Positions 1 to 11,758 of a stretch of DNA of 64,000 nucleotides are shown here, piece by piece. This DNA comes from Lunularia cruciata (Eukaryota; Streptophyta; Marchantiopsida; Lunulariales; Lunulariaceae): NCBI GenBank assembly GCA_948567375.1, contig OX419760.1:28582001-28646000 (forward strand), written 5' to 3'. The notes under the pieces are model-generated. The model ran no database searches and had not been told where the DNA came from. It worked only from the letters and a program-made list of their open reading frames with translations. Position 1 is the first letter of the stretch; every line of letters starts with the position of its first letter. Both the position numbers and the translations under genes were made by a program.

Positions 1-129
1 AGCATAACTAAACCTCCTCTTAATTCTTTGTCTTCATCTTCTAATCCTTGTAGCAATATTTCCAAATCTAACCAAATCATCCATTGAATACATTTTTGAA
101 TATTTCTAGTTAGTTATACACGAGTGCTC

Positions 130-680
130 CCTCTTGGCATGACTTTACTCTGGATTTTTATTCACCTCCTTCTCGGCATGACTAGACTCTGGATTTTTAT
201 TCACCACGTGTAATTCCTTATCTGGCAAAGTTGCATCTCTATTCTCTGTGTTTATTCACCTCCCTTTGGACATGACTTGACTTTGGATTTTTATTCACCA
301 CCTATAACTCCTTATCAGGCAAAGTTGCATCTCTTTTTTCTATGTGCATAAAAAAAAACAACCTCGTAAATTTTGGCAAAAGTGCATCTCTATTCTCTGC
401 ACACAAAAAAGAACATCTTTATTCTCTGCGCACAGAAATAAAAACAACCTCATACATTTTGGCAAAGGGGCATCTCTATTCTCTACGCATAGTGAAAAAT
501 AACCTCATAAATTTTGGCAAAGGGGCATCTCTATTCTCTAAGCGCACAAAAGAAACAACCTTGTAAATTTCAGCAAAGGGGTATTTTTATTCTTTGCGCA
601 CAAAACAAAAAAACAACCTCCTAAATTTTGGCAAAGGGGCATCTCTATTCTCTACACACAGAAAGCAAACAATCCCATAA
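130..680. repeat. degenerate minisatellite, about 55-60 bp unit
   Basis: The core GGCAAAGGGGCATCTCTATT recurs, with small changes, near 224, 318, 375, 461, 516, 572 and 630. Most spacings are 55-58 bp and two are longer (about 86 and 94). An AACAACCTC(A/G)TAAATTTT block precedes most of the later cores. A second motif (GGCATGACT...CTCTGGATTTTTATTCACC) is repeated at about 137, 175 and 255, upstream of and between the first cores. A 74-residue frame at 342-566 is only a by-product of the repeat. Confidence 0.75.
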
Positions 681-906
681 TTTTCATTCCGTAACAAGAA
701 AACAAATTCATGAATTTCATTTCATCACTTAAGGGAGAACAAGGGCATACATTTCATAGTCATACCAAGAGACAACTATCATAAATTAAACCTTTTTAGT
801 AATGAAATTGAGAATTTTGGAGAGTAACACTTCAAAAAAAACACTCCTCCTTCTAGCCTTCCCAAAACCCGCACTCAATTCTTCTCACTCAATCACTCAA
901 AACCAA

Positions 907-1076
907 TTCACTCCCCCTTTCAGCTCTAGCTATGGGTCTCTCAAATCTTCTTCTGTTGTCAAAATTCACTCCCCCTTCCAACTCTAGTATGGGTATCTCA
1001 AATCTTCTTCCCGCTGTCAATTTTTGCATGCCCTCAAATCTTTCAACTCATGGTCCCTCCAATCTTACTCAGTGGT
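907..1076. repeat. 58-bp tandem duplication
   Basis: A block starting TTCACTCCCCCTT and ending near TCAAATCTTCTTC...TGTCAA occurs at 907 and again at 965. A more diverged third relative follows (CCTCAAATCTTTCAACTCATGG). It looks like simple tandem duplication in intergenic DNA. Confidence 0.6.
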
Positions 1077-4000
1077 CAAAAATCTCATTCCGGGTCATCT
1101 AGTGCATAAATCTGTCAACTTTTGATTACCATGGGTGTTCTCAAACATCATGGATGCTTCCTTTGGTGGCCGCCACTTTCATGATAACCCTAAACAATAT
1201 ACCCTATTAACCCTAATATGTAATCGATGCACTACGGAGTGATAACGGAAAATTCCTTATCCCTTATTTTCTATGAACTACCCCTTATTTTCTACGAACC
1301 ACCTCATATGGAGTGTGCTAATAATAAGTAACTTGGCCTGAATTCCGTAGCGAAACCTTTTCTACCCTAGTTCACACCCCGTACCAATTTAGTCAACGCG
1401 TCGTCACTATCTATATGAAAAGTTATGAAACTTAGTATAACTATTTCTGAAACCCCCTATTATCTTTCCTTTCGATTGATTCTTACTCCTAACGTTACAA
1501 TCTCCAAGTACGCATCCACCACCTGAGGACAATGGGAGATTCATTCTGTGGGAGTTCTTGAGAATCCTTCTGAATGAGTCTTTTTGAAAGAGTGAGAAAT
1601 CTGTGGTTGTTAGACAATCATCCCGGAGAATATCAATTTTACAGTAATCTTATTGCTTGTGTCGTACACTGTGTGAAATTTGAAAATTTCTTGGGCATGC
1701 CTCCTTTACCAATCAACTGTACTTATCAGTGTGAAATATGAAAGTTCACCGTTCTAAAGACAGATTGACGAAGGTAATCGGCCAGGCTTGTTTGTGACTT
1801 AGTGTGCCAATTAAAATCTAAAGTTTCTCATCAATATGTTTGGAACATTCATGGAGTAACCGCTATTTCCTCAGTTGAACACTCGCATGTCACTTCGCAA
1901 GCAATACTTCTAACAAGCCCCGTTGGGAAGTTGATATTTCCTTAGCTGATCGTATGCAGCGGACTCGATAATGAGAGTTCGATGAGAAGAGGGTGATATT
2001 ATATTGTACTCAATAGGAGGTTTCATTTCGAAAACTTATAGAGAGTGTGGAGATCATCATACTAATTAAGGGTATATTTTGGCAATGTAGGTTATGAAAA
2101 TGAATAAAATTGATTAGAAGATTTATAGAATCGATACAAAGGTTTTCATAACTACCCAAATGTGCCTGTAATGCCCCTCAAAAGGTCTTCATGAACGAAC
2201 GGTATCTTCGTGCAATAGAAGTAGTAATCTGTGGAAGAAGAATGCATGACATCCTAGCACTACACCAGCCAAGCAGAAGGGATCCATTACTGCGGGTGCT
2301 CTGATCATGAGGGAACATTCGGCACTTGAGAATACGGTACATACAAGAGAAGAGAAGAAATGGAGCATATGGAAAAACATGGGAAAAGGACAATATCGAT
2401 TTTATTTCCAGTAATTTAGACGGGTTTCCTTGTACAACATCGGTCTTGAAAAGGTGCCGAAAGATCGTGACTTGACAGGTATTATCGATGAAGTTCAAAT
2501 AATGAATTAAAGATGTGTGTGGAAAACGGACAGCCTAGAAGGGCGATGGGAGCACCCGGGGCACTACTGGACTGCACAGACGGAAGGGTGGGTAACAAGG
2601 CGCGCACCTTATGTGTATTGACAGAACGCAGACAAGCAGCGATCGGCAACTTGCACTGCACGCGCGTCACGCCTTACGGATCGATTCGGCCTCAAATCCG
2701 ATCTGATAACGAGGCGACTAGGCTAGATTACGGAGTGAGTGAGGGAGACAATTTGGACTGAACGCGAATCCCTTACCCCTGACCTCACCTCACCTCAACC
2801 TCACCTCCCCTACTAAACAACTTCCTTCCTCCGTCTAAGTTCATTTCTTTCTTTCGTTCACGTTCTTCCGAAACTGCTGGCTCTCTTGGTTGACGCATTC
2901 TGTCTACAGCTATCCATCTCCGCATGTGCCCACCACACTCATAAATTTACCATCAGTGCTCTGTATGTCAATCGGCAATCGTCAATCGTCAATCTTCTTG
3001 TTATCCTAAGCGGTCGTCTTTTTCTCTGTATGTCAATCGTCTTGTAGCACGTCGAAAGCATCTTATTCAATGAAAGGATGTACTAAAAGCACAGTGAACT
3101 AGCTTCTAACGGTCTACAAGTCACTCTCGCAAAATGGGATCTTGGATGCAGTCCTTGTAACTATTTCGTGGTTACTTCTCAACTTTGCAAGCTAGATGAG
3201 CGGATAGCCTGATACTTTCTTCTTCATTTTGTTCCCTTTCGTCAACCATAAGTTACCCTTTCCTCTTTTAAATGTATCGCAGAAAGTTTTCAAGCACAAA
3301 ACATCTGTTTCTATTTTACATTGCAACAATGGTGCAGTATTATTAGATGGATCATGTCGTTTCGCTATGCCTCTCTTGTTTTGTTCTATGATACCGCGTG
3401 GTAGTCACTCAATGAATCAAACAACTGTGCCCTACTTCTGTCCTTTCCCCCTTTTTCCCTCCAATGGGGTGTGCCGCAATGGAGACGACCTACTCAACTC
3501 CTCATCCTCTTGAAACTGCCGCTTTTCCTTCATTCGGGCACCAGCAGACAGACTAAGTCCCACACTTTTTTCGCTGTGCGTATAGGATTAGGAGTTCAAC
3601 CACCACCCGTAGCTCGCCTAATTCCTTCCTTTTCAGGCTATTTCAGTTTCAATATCATGGACTTCAGAGCTTGCTGCCCACTCTTATTGACATCGTGCCA
3701 TGCGGCACAAAAACGGTGGGTAACGACTACATGCTACTACTAGTGCGTGTAGGATCAAATCTCGCATGGGTCCCGTATGTGCGAGGATGGGATGGACCGT
3801 GGAAGATGAGTTGAACAGCCAATATGAAGTAAGCGACACAACTGGTTTGAGTTTGACGTTGTCCGATTCTTACCTCGCTACCTCAGGGATTGTATAAATT
3901 TGGCATAACTTTGAAAGCCAGGAATGCGAAAAGTTCCTTCTAGTATAGATCTCCAAAACAATTTTCACTTTCAATTGCTGACTTCCCATTTAAATGAAGA

Positions 4001-4540
4001 CTCAGAGCATCGGAGAGACCATAAGGTTCAGTCGTGGAATCCGTACACGACAATCCTAGTGGATGTACTAAATACCGCATCTTCTTCAAGACTTTAGATG
4101 GTCATCTAATCGTCCTTATGGGCACTTTCAACATTGAACTCTTGGTTCGATGTGAAAGAACAGTAAAACCGCCCTTGAAGGGCTAATTGCAAGACACTGT
4201 TGAACCTCTCAACTTGGATGCTGCTGCTTCTGCACTTCTCGATGCTTTTGTACTTTTCTTTTCCTTCAGGTATACTAATTGGTCTTCTGGCCTTTTCTCA
4301 TTCTTAAAGAGACTGAAGAAACTCTGCCCCAAGTAAAGAATGTGGACTCACAAGTTATTCGTTCACGCAGATACTTGCGGAAGTATTGTCTGTCAGTAAA
4401 GAGAACACAAAAGTACCAAACAAATTCCCACGCCCTGAAGTCCTTAGAGTAAATCACCGCGTAGGAAAATCAAGTCGGACAAGGATAAAATATGAGTAAA
4501 ATGGGGCTAAGAGCCAATCCTATCGCTATGGAAAATCTGT
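1077..4540. other. intergenic stretch, no recognisable gene
   Basis: No frame longer than about 106 codons and no family motif was found on either strand. A locally GC-rich island lies at about 2500-2830, with CpG-rich sequence followed by repeated TCACC pentamers. It could be the promoter or leader of an unrecognised gene, but no coding exon could be supported after it. Confidence 0.5.
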
Positions 4541-4805
4541 CTAAGATATCTATACGAAAGAGAAAGACCACCCCGTACAACATATGAAGGATGGGAAGAC
4601 CCCATCAAGCTAAGATCTCTAAACGAGAGAGAGAAAGACCACCCCGTACAACACGTGAAGGATGGGAAGACCCCATCAAGCAGCCGCACAAGGGAGAAAT
4701 AAAACAGATAAAATGAGACTAGGCCCCAATAGTATTAGAGATTAAAGAGAGAGGGCGACCACCTAGAAAACACAAAAGACTGGAAGACCCCATCAACCCG
4801 GTGAT
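4541..4805 (-). mobile_element. cluster of three LINE 3'-end fragments
   Basis: Three 3' termini of the window's LINE family lie head to tail, all minus strand. Each shows the diagnostic block GAAGACCCCATCAA (4595, 4667 and 4782 areas) next to a (G)GCGACCAC or GACCACCCCGTAC terminus. The first two inserts are bordered by near-identical flanks: CTAAGATATCTATACGA at 4541 and CTAAGATCTCTAAACGA at 4610. That is what one LINE insertion with a long target duplication, or re-insertion at the same site, would leave. The middle copy extends furthest, into the GGCCCCAATAGTATTA part of the 3' UTR. Confidence 0.7.
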
Positions 4806-5347
4806 ATCTAGCCGTAGATATTGATATTAGATATCTAAGCTATGTAAAGCGTATGGTCTATGTGTCAATAGAGTGTACTTCTACAGTACCATATGTATAT
4901 TCAGCTTGCATCGAGCGGAAATCATTCCAATGCACGGTACCCACTGAGCCATTGAGAACACGCGTCCAATCTTATAATTAAAAGTCTATTAGAGAGAGAG
5001 GAGAAGATACTAATGAAAGTATATTATAGAGTTTTAGAGAGCTCACTTGCATACATCACGTAATAGTCTATCTATCGTTTTTCAATTTTTGTTCCATGGT
5101 ATCTAAATTGAAAGTTAGAGAACATTGAATAGAAAGTTGTAAAGAATTTTTGATTTTTTTAGGGTTCAGAGGTATTATTTCACATTGAGGGTGATGTGGT
5201 GTGAATTTTAATTTCTAATCTTTTGGTATTCATGTTTGAGTTCCCTAGAAACTTAGTTTGAAAATTTTAGAGATAAAAATTGAAAGTTAAGAGAGTTTAT
5301 AATTTTTAGGGTTTGGAGAGATTGTATTTACTCATATAAGTTGTTAT

Positions 5348-5572
5348 ATGAGGGGTTGTGGTTTTGCAAGTAAAGGGAGAGCATCATTTGTTATGTTCAT
5401 TATTCTTGTGCTAGCCATGTCTACACTTTTCCATGTTGAGCCGTTTAGAACAGCTCGGGATACACCATGCCCGGTGTGTCACCGTCGCTTTTCTTTGCAA
5501 GGAGTCAAAACCCATGTAGGAAGGATGCACAAGGACTATGAATGTACCACTTGTGATATTCACGTGAGGTAA
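5348..5572 (+). pseudogene. LINE N-terminal C2H2 zinc-finger segment
   Basis: This is a 74-codon frame. Its residues CPVCHRRF...VKTHVGRMH form a C-x2-C-x12-H-x4-H finger, followed by a further CTTC pair. Single C2H2 fingers at the N terminus are known in R2/NeSL-type and several algal and plant LINE proteins, where they bind target DNA or element RNA. The frame stops at 5572 (GTGAGGTAAG). The stop could be a mutation or a cryptic splice donor. The RT follows about 650 bp downstream on the same strand, which supports assignment to the LINE rather than to a host gene. Confidence 0.55.
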
Positions 5573-6199
5573 GCGACTACATCAATAGTAGTTATTGTCA
5601 AGATTATGTAGGCTTCCTCTATCCCTTCATTGGCCATTCTAAGGTTACCGATCGAGTCATAAGAGTGGTTAGCATCTCATGTTTGTTGTCTTGGGGTTTG
5701 AGACTAGTTTTCTAATGTGCAGGTCTATTCTATAGATTACCGCGTACACTCCATGATGAGGCTAGATAGGCTTTTCACCTACCATTTGATCATTTTGCAT
5801 GTGATTCCTTGGACAAGTTAGCATGGTTCTTATTGCTCTTACTCCCTTGATGGTGCCTTCATTATACTAGAGGATGCATGCAAAGCATAGAGAGGTGGCA
5901 ACTAGATTTCATTGATTTTGATTCCGAGTGGGGGATCGGGTTTCCCTACAAGAGGACTCGGTTAGGGCTGCACTTTTTAAAAGACAAGTTCTGCAACAAG
6001 AAACCATAGAGTCCACTTAATTATGGCAGTGTAGGATATTTGGTCAAGTGGGAGAGTTTAGTAGAGCAACACAAGTGTTAAACACTTTGTCTATGGTTAG
6101 TCCCACTAATGAGACTATATCTTCCCTATGCTCACTACATCCTACGGTAGGAGAGTGAGTACCATAAAAGTCTTAGATTATCAGCCTAAGCATCAATTA

Positions 6200-7190
6200 T
6201 GTCTTGATAGGTCACTTTTTGCATAAGTGTTGTGCACTACCCCTTGCTTCTCCTCAAGAGGCTTGTTAAAAATGGTATATGAGCATCTTAGCAATTGCTT
6301 TCAGGTAGATGATCCTTCTAGTAGATTTATTAAGTTGTTTCAAGTGGCTGCAATGGTAGCAAGGAGAGATAATCCTATATCAATAAGTCAAATATTAGGA
6401 GCTAGTTGCCTTCTCATGATGGAGAAAGGCACATGGAGCATTACACTTATTGCTATTGGAGAGACCTTTTTTTTCTTGGTTAGCTGTACCATTGTCCTTC
6501 ATTATTGATCTCACTTTTAAGAGCACTTCAATCCACATCAATTTAGAGTAGCTACATCTAGAGGTTGTGAGGTTATTTCTCTAGGTATTAAGGCACTCCT
6601 AGATATCCATTCGGTGTGGGTTGTCCTACATATGGATATTGAGAATACTTTAATATCATCTCTTGGGCATCCATCTTTAGAGAGCTTAGGGAGGCCGGTA
6701 GATCCTTGGCAAGTCTCATTACTTTTGTACAATCTCTCTATGGCTCTCTTGCTTTTCTGTACAACCAACATAGGTGATCACAAAAGGGAATCACCAACTT
6801 GGAGTGAGTTGTGGGTATATGATAGGAAGATCCTTAATCAAGACCTTTGTTTGCCATGGCTCACTTCAAAGCTCTCTTATCTACTACTTTGGCCATGCCA
6901 AGCTGTGTATTTTCTTCCTTAGCAGATGATACACACATTGTAGGTCCTATAGATCATATTATTCATGCTTTTGTTCACTTGACTACTAAGGTACATCTTG
7001 TAGGCTTGAGAGTCAAGGTATCAAAGTGTAGAGCATGGTCCCCTTCAAGTAACCCTCCACATCTTGAGCTTCCAAAGGGGTGTGCCTTATATACAAATGG
7101 ATTACACATTCTTGGAGTGCAAATAGGATCCAAGGATTTTGTCACATATTTCTTATATGTGCACTTGCAGAGGATATTCTCCATGTAGAT
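6200..7190 (+). pseudogene. LINE reverse transcriptase, degenerate
   Basis: The RT is read across several frames. Residues like LIAIGETFFFL (about 6450) match the RPIAVGE motif of LINE RTs. VVLHMDIENTL (about 6620) matches the first catalytic block, with the palm aspartate. CVFSSLADDTHIVGP (about 6905) is the F/YADD catalytic block, here LADD. LVGLRVKVSKCRAWSP (about 7000) is the downstream block with conserved K and C. LHILGVQIGS (about 7100) is the conserved LG-V/T-x-IG block. Frame changes between the blocks mean the protein can no longer be made. The family assignment is firm from the order and spacing of the blocks; the clade is uncertain. Confidence 0.75.
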
Positions 7191-7879
7191 GACCATCCTC
7201 TACTAGGAGATCCACATGTGGCATTTAAAATACTCTCCTCTAGTATTGCTTGTTGACCAACTTACCTTCTTTGCATGATTCCTTCTTCCTTGACTTTCCT
7301 ATCGCATTTGAGAACTTTTGATAGGAGAATTATAGGAGTCTTTGATGATATCCTCAGACCAAGGACATTTGGGTGTGTGATGGGGGACTTGGCATATAGA
7401 CAACCATCTCTAACAATCTTGTATGAAGAGGTAGGCCTATTATCTATGGAGGAGGTGTCACCTACACTGTTTTTGGTAGTTGTGCTCTTTGAGCACCCCT
7501 ACTTTCCTCCCATTTTGTGGTTGATGACAAGCAAGTTTTGGAGACATATATGACCGAGGTGAAAGAGGGATCCTTTTCTCTCCATGTGTTACAATAATAC
7601 ACAAGAGATGGTCTATCCTCATGGGCATGGGAGGACCTTCCATCCTTTGCTTCACTATTGTCAATTTGGACCAAAGGTTTGTAGTCTGCATTGATGGAGC
7701 AACAATGACAATATATGCTACATTCTCTCTTAGTTGACTTGTCTATTTTTTGAGCCACTAGAGCACATCTTCACTCTTGCTCCAACAAGGGTGTAGGCTC
7801 TTGGATCTTATCTTGATTGTGCATTAGGGCATTCTGACTTGCACCAACCACCTTCTTTATAGCAATGAGATTCAGCTTA

Positions 7880-8275
7880 GGTTTGGTCCACCCATCTACA
7901 TGTTGTTACTCACTTGTGAGTGTGGTTCTACAGTAGATGTAGGAGTGGTCCATATGACATGATGTCCATTTGGAGGATAGAAGATAGTTACCCATGATGC
8001 CATGAGGCATATAGTGTTTGCTATGGCACAAGAAAGTGGATATATTGCTTGGAAGGAGCATTCATATTCTTTGTAGACAACACATGTTAGAGCAAACTTA
8101 TACTTGGTCCAAGATGATTAGGTGAACTGGTAGATGTTGTGGTTATAGATCCTACTTGTGATGCATTTTTGGAAGGAATGATTACTCATCTTCCTAGATG
8201 GTGGCAAGTAGAGCAACAACATGCAAGGTCTCTAAGTATAGTAGTATACTACAAGGTTACCTCTTTATTCCTCTA
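7880..8275 (+). pseudogene. LINE C-terminal zinc motif and start of the C-terminal domain
   Basis: From about 7918 one frame reads CECGSTVDVGVVHMT, stop, CPFGG, stop, then THDAMRHIVFAMAQESGY. This is the C-x-C-x(n)-H-x(n)-C zinc motif followed by the HDAxR helix seen after the RT in many LINE proteins of R2-like layout. The next residues (PTCDAFLEGMITH..) begin the C-terminal domain. They are cut at 8275 by the gypsy insertion and continue at 20986 in step with the related fragment at 25870-26110. Confidence 0.6.
8271..8275. repeat. target site duplication of gypsy copy A (left)
   Basis: CTCTA here is repeated at 20981-20985, immediately after the 3' LTR. Joining across the insert restores LINE sequence that matches the other LINE copy near 26010 (TTCCTCTAGCCTTAAAGTTATATGG). 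Confidence 0.95.
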
Positions 8276-8768
8276 TGTAACAATATGGAGTTTATAGATG
8301 AATTAGTCAAGACTAATGAAGTAGAAAATAGGCCAAATTAGCCAAAAATTATAAGAATATTTTAGAAGCATCTAGTAAACTACTTGGTACCTTCCAAGTA
8401 TTGGGTAATGTGTATGCCAAGTGGTGATTTCTAAGAAAAAGCTTCTCAAGAAGCTTCCCGGCTAGCTTAGCTTGCATGCCAAGTAGCAGGCTTTTATAAG
8501 GAAGCTTCTTGGAAAATTTCTAACTAGCTTAGCTTGTAGACCAAGTAGATAGCTTCTAGAAGAAAGCTTCTTGAGAAGCTTCCTAGTTAGCTTAACTTGC
8601 ACTCTAAGAAGATGGCTCTTAGGAAACTTCCTGAGAAACTTTTCAAAAGCCTTGTATTTTCCCTATAAATACCAAAGCCCAAGCTCATGCTAAACATTTG
8701 GATTTTCCCTCATTCAAGAGTCCCAATGTGAGCTTCCATTCTCCTATTTCTCTCCTTGATCTTTTATG
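8276..8768 (+). repeat. 5' LTR of gypsy copy A
   Basis: Starts TGTAACAATATGG and ends CTTTTATG (mutated from TTTACA). It contains many AAGCTTCTTGAGAAGCTTC-like palindromic blocks and a TATAAATA box at 8664-8671. At about 493 bp it is longer than its partner 3' LTR (458 bp). The two differ visibly, so the insertion is old. Confidence 0.93.
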
Positions 8769-8786
8769 TTGGTATTAGAAGAGGAA
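8769..8786 (+). promoter_or_regulatory. primer-binding site, initiator tRNA-Met type
   Basis: TTGGTATTAGAAGAGG follows the LTR. The plant initiator tRNA-Met site is TGGTATCAGAGC; here one C is T and the end has decayed. Copy C (61031) keeps TTGGTATTAGAGC, showing that the T is a family feature. Confidence 0.8.
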
Positions 8787-8945
8787 TGGGATGGATGGAA
8801 TTTATGGACCATCAAATCCATTTCCCTCAAACCATTGGAGATTTCATGTTTATGTACTACCCAAGCATCATTTTACATAGTTCATCATCTCATGCTCTGG
8901 GCAGAATTTTCTAAATGTGATCATCTTGTCCGATGAACCCTTGAT

Positions 8946-9536
8946 TGTAATACCAATAGCTAGACATATTATCTAGAGGTGAAAATTGGCTTGGTAACAT
9001 ACGGAAGGATGATATATATATATATGATAGACTAAGTAGATCAAATAGAGGTATTATTGAAATAGTATTTCTACTAATAGAGCAGAAGCCAAAAAAGCCT
9101 AAAAACTTCAAAGTCAATTTTGGAGGCCTAAACGGATGAATTAGGCCTCAGACACTTTTGCCCAAGGGAAAACGTTTTGGCATCACCTCTCCTTATTTTT
9201 CTTGGCAAGATTTTCCGATGGTACGTCACCCATGCAACTATGAGATTATTTTAGGAATATTCCCAAAAGATTCCCTCCAGTCAACTTGTTTGACCAACCA
9301 GATTGAACCACAATTGACATGTCACCCATGCATGCATCTAATCTAAGGGACGAGATTGCTACCATGTCACCAATCAATGTATCTGATCCAAGGGTGGAAT
9401 TTCCTTTGAGAAAATACTCTTTGCTATATAATAAAGACAAGGTGTTCCTTTGGGCCATCCAAATTTTGAGTGTGAAGCTTTGTGTTTCTTCTTTTGGTTT
9501 TTCTCTTGGAAATTCTCTTGTCCTTAGAACATTACA
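8946..9536 (-). mobile_element. solo LTR, family T (inside gypsy A leader)
   Basis: Runs TGTAATACC...ACATTACA and is the reverse complement of the solo LTRs at 16778 and 33342. It is flanked by perfect 5-bp repeats TTGAT (8941-8945 and 9537-9541). Removing it plus one repeat restores the leader sequence found uninterrupted in copy C (ACCCTTGATACTTTC, about 61198). At 591 bp it is one of the two short-form LTRs, lacking the 158-bp internal duplication. A short (TA)n run lies at 9016-9025. Confidence 0.93.
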
Positions 9537-9630
9537 TTGATACTTTTGATTGTAACTTATGGAAAATGGTGGACTTGTTACATCTACGTGTTAACTTAGA
9601 TGATTATAGATAGTTTGATAGAGTAGTAGC

Positions 9631-10560
9631 CATGGCGGCAATATGCAAAGTTATCATTTCTATGGAGAAAAAATTGAGCACCCTATTTGATTGTTGGAAG
9701 AGACCATCAACAACAAGAGCATGAAGAGAGAGCATAATTTTGAGAAGGGGAAGACCAATTCCAATTTCCAAAGCCTAAGGTATTTGAAGGCAAGAATCTC
9801 ATGAGCATAGTGGAGAATTTTGTGTTTGATTGTGAATGTTATTTTGAAGCTACAATTCTTCAAGATGAATGGAGATAAATTTTCTTGGCTTCAAGCCAAT
9901 TCAAGGATGGAATGGCAAAACTGTGGTGGTGATTTCAAGTGGAGCAAGCTAAACGTTAGTTTGTTGCACCAATCTCAACATGGGAAGAATTCAAGAGCAC
10001 AATACTTGGGAGATTCCAAGCTATAAATATTACACAAGTTGCATAAGATAAATTTGTAGAATTTGAGTAGATTGGTTCTTTGAGAAGCTACATTGCTCAA
10101 TTCTAGAACACCATAATGCAAATCCCAAATATACTAGAAGGTGAAGCTCTAGATCAATTTGTGAGGAGCTTGAATTCAGACACCAAATTGGAAGTGACCA
10201 TGTCGGAGCTCAAACACTTGAGGAAGCCATGTAGTTGGTTGACCGTTTTGATTCCTTGGTTGCAACAACTTGGTCTTGACCTTGACTTTCATAGAACCTA
10301 CCAACACACTATACACAAGTGAAAGAGCTTACACTAATAGAGATTGATGTTATCCAATAGAGACCACTTGGCACTATAGATAGAGAAAGATTGTGAAAAA
10401 ATGGTGATTTTTATTATTATCGTCAAATTGAACATCGCATTGTTGAATGTCCACTCAAGAATGTGTGACCTTGACAAATCACCCAAATGGAGTTTGTGGA
10501 GCATAATGATCAAGGAAACAAAGAATCATAATAGGAGAGTTCAAGCCACCTACAAGGAAC
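9631..10560 (+). pseudogene. gag of gypsy copy A, degenerate
   Basis: The likely start is ATGGCGGCA at 9631, matching ATGGCGGAA at 61302 in copy C. The gag core is seen in pieces, for example VRSLNSDTKLEVTMSEL (about 10158). This matches the retrotransposon gag region, where a short stretch of similar residues precedes the zinc knuckle. A decayed knuckle (FYYRQIEHRIVEC, about 10410) has lost its first cysteines. Stops occur throughout. The normal product would be the structural particle protein. Confidence 0.7.
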
Positions 10561-10564
10561 TTGA

Positions 10565-10906
10565 TTAGTTCCAATGGGATTGAAAGCTCAACCTATGTAA
10601 GTTTATTTCACTTGCAAGGTATGATATTTGATCATGGTGTAAAATTTTGCTTAGTTCTAGAAGTTCATAGAATTGGATTCCATGCAATTAACAAAAGAAT
10701 TAGGTATTCCTATCAAACTAGTAATTAGAAGTAGATTGATGATGGTAGATGGTGGAAAGAGTTCTATGTTCCATATCTCACATCCTATTACATTCAAGAT
10801 TGGAATGGAATATTTAGAATGTTTGAGATTTGTAGTGGTACCTCTACACTATGATGTCATTCTAGGTTTGTCTTGGCTTGAACATCATAAGGTTCAATTT
10901 GATTAG
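10565..10906 (+). pseudogene. aspartic protease region of gypsy copy A
   Basis: The frame at 10673-10906 ends VVPLHYDVILGLSWLEHH, the conserved C-terminal block of Ty3 proteases (VILGMDWL). The catalytic D-S-G, intact in copy C, falls at about 10645 and is destroyed here. A single copy of the 20-residue linker repeat (YEKFVNKVSIEQDLEK) follows at about 10996. Confidence 0.7.
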
Positions 10907-11179
10907 ACCCAACGGCAAATCCAAGTACAACACCAAAGTAAGAATTGCCAATTAGTTTGTTTGGCACCTTTGAGTATGACACACCTAAGAATAGTCAATT
11001 CCAATATGAGAAGTTTGTCAATAAAGTATCCATAGAGCAAGATTTAGAGAAACATATTTCTATTCTTTTGGGGTGGATCAAGCGAATTGTGCATAAAGAA
11101 TTTGATGATGACCAAAAGCCTCATCAAGCAATGGTTGATCAAATAGTTTAAGAGTTTGAATATGTGTATCCAGATGATC

Positions 11180-11753
11180 TATAGAAGAGATTACTCTTTG
11201 ATCATGGTATGCCCTTCAAGATTGAATTACTATGAGGAAGAACTTTAGTGCATAGACCAATCTATTGGCTTTCACCAAAGGAATTGGACAAGCTTTGAAT
11301 AACATTGATGGAGTTGTTAGAGAAGGATTTCATATGACAGTACATCTCCTTTGGGAGCATTGGAACTATTTATCTCAAAGAAGGATGGAGGACTTCACTT
11401 TTGTATTGATTATTGTGTCCTTAATAAAAAAACAATGAAGTATGCATATCCCTTGCCTTGAATTGATGACTTGCTAGATCAATTGACTGGAACAAGAAAC
11501 TTCTCCAAGTTGAATCTTCAAAGTAAGTATTGGCAGATTCCCATTGAGAGAGAGAGAATATGCAAAAAAACTACCTTTTGCACAAGGTATGGGCATTTTG
11601 AATGGAGAGTTCTACCTTTCAGACTCACTAATGCTTTGGTAGTCTTCATGGATCAAATGCATCGTGTGTTAGATGGGCTATAAGATCAATACATGGTGGT
11701 GTTCTTAGATGATATTTTAATCTATAGCAAGATAGAGGCAAAACACATGAATC
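11180..11753 (+). pseudogene. reverse transcriptase, N-terminal part, gypsy copy A
   Basis: Recognisable blocks are [11 protein letters not shown] (about 11398), FSKLNLQSKYWQIPI (about 11500), KTTFCTRYGHFEWRVLPF (about 11570) and VVFLDDILIYSK (about 11697), the last being the catalytic F/YxDD block. Stops separate them. The coding is cut at 11758 by a solo LTR of the same family and resumes at 12184 with QEVLR. Confidence 0.85.
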
Positions 11754-11758
11754 ACATG

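Larger units (their letters stand above)
5090..8275 (+). mobile_element. LINE (non-LTR retrotransposon), 5' part, split by a gypsy insertion
   Basis: This is the 5' and central part of a non-LTR element. Its C-terminal codons and 3' UTR resume at 20986 after the inserted gypsy element. The 5' leader (about 5090-5345) holds two related blocks, AAATTGAAAGTTA(A)GAGA...TTTAGGGTT, about 170 bp apart, possibly promoter repeats. The coding part has an N-terminal C2H2 finger, a reverse transcriptase and a CxCG...H...C zinc motif. All are broken by stops and frameshifts, so it is dead. The exact 5' end and its target duplication could not be fixed. Net length without the insert is about 3.5 kb. Confidence 0.75.

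Noticed and set aside
130-680. CRISPR-like array
   Set aside because: Units are degenerate, spacers are not unique, and the DNA is plant nuclear.
2513-2761. Overlapping frames on both strands in the GC-rich island
   Set aside because: No motif, and open frames on both strands are expected where GC is high.
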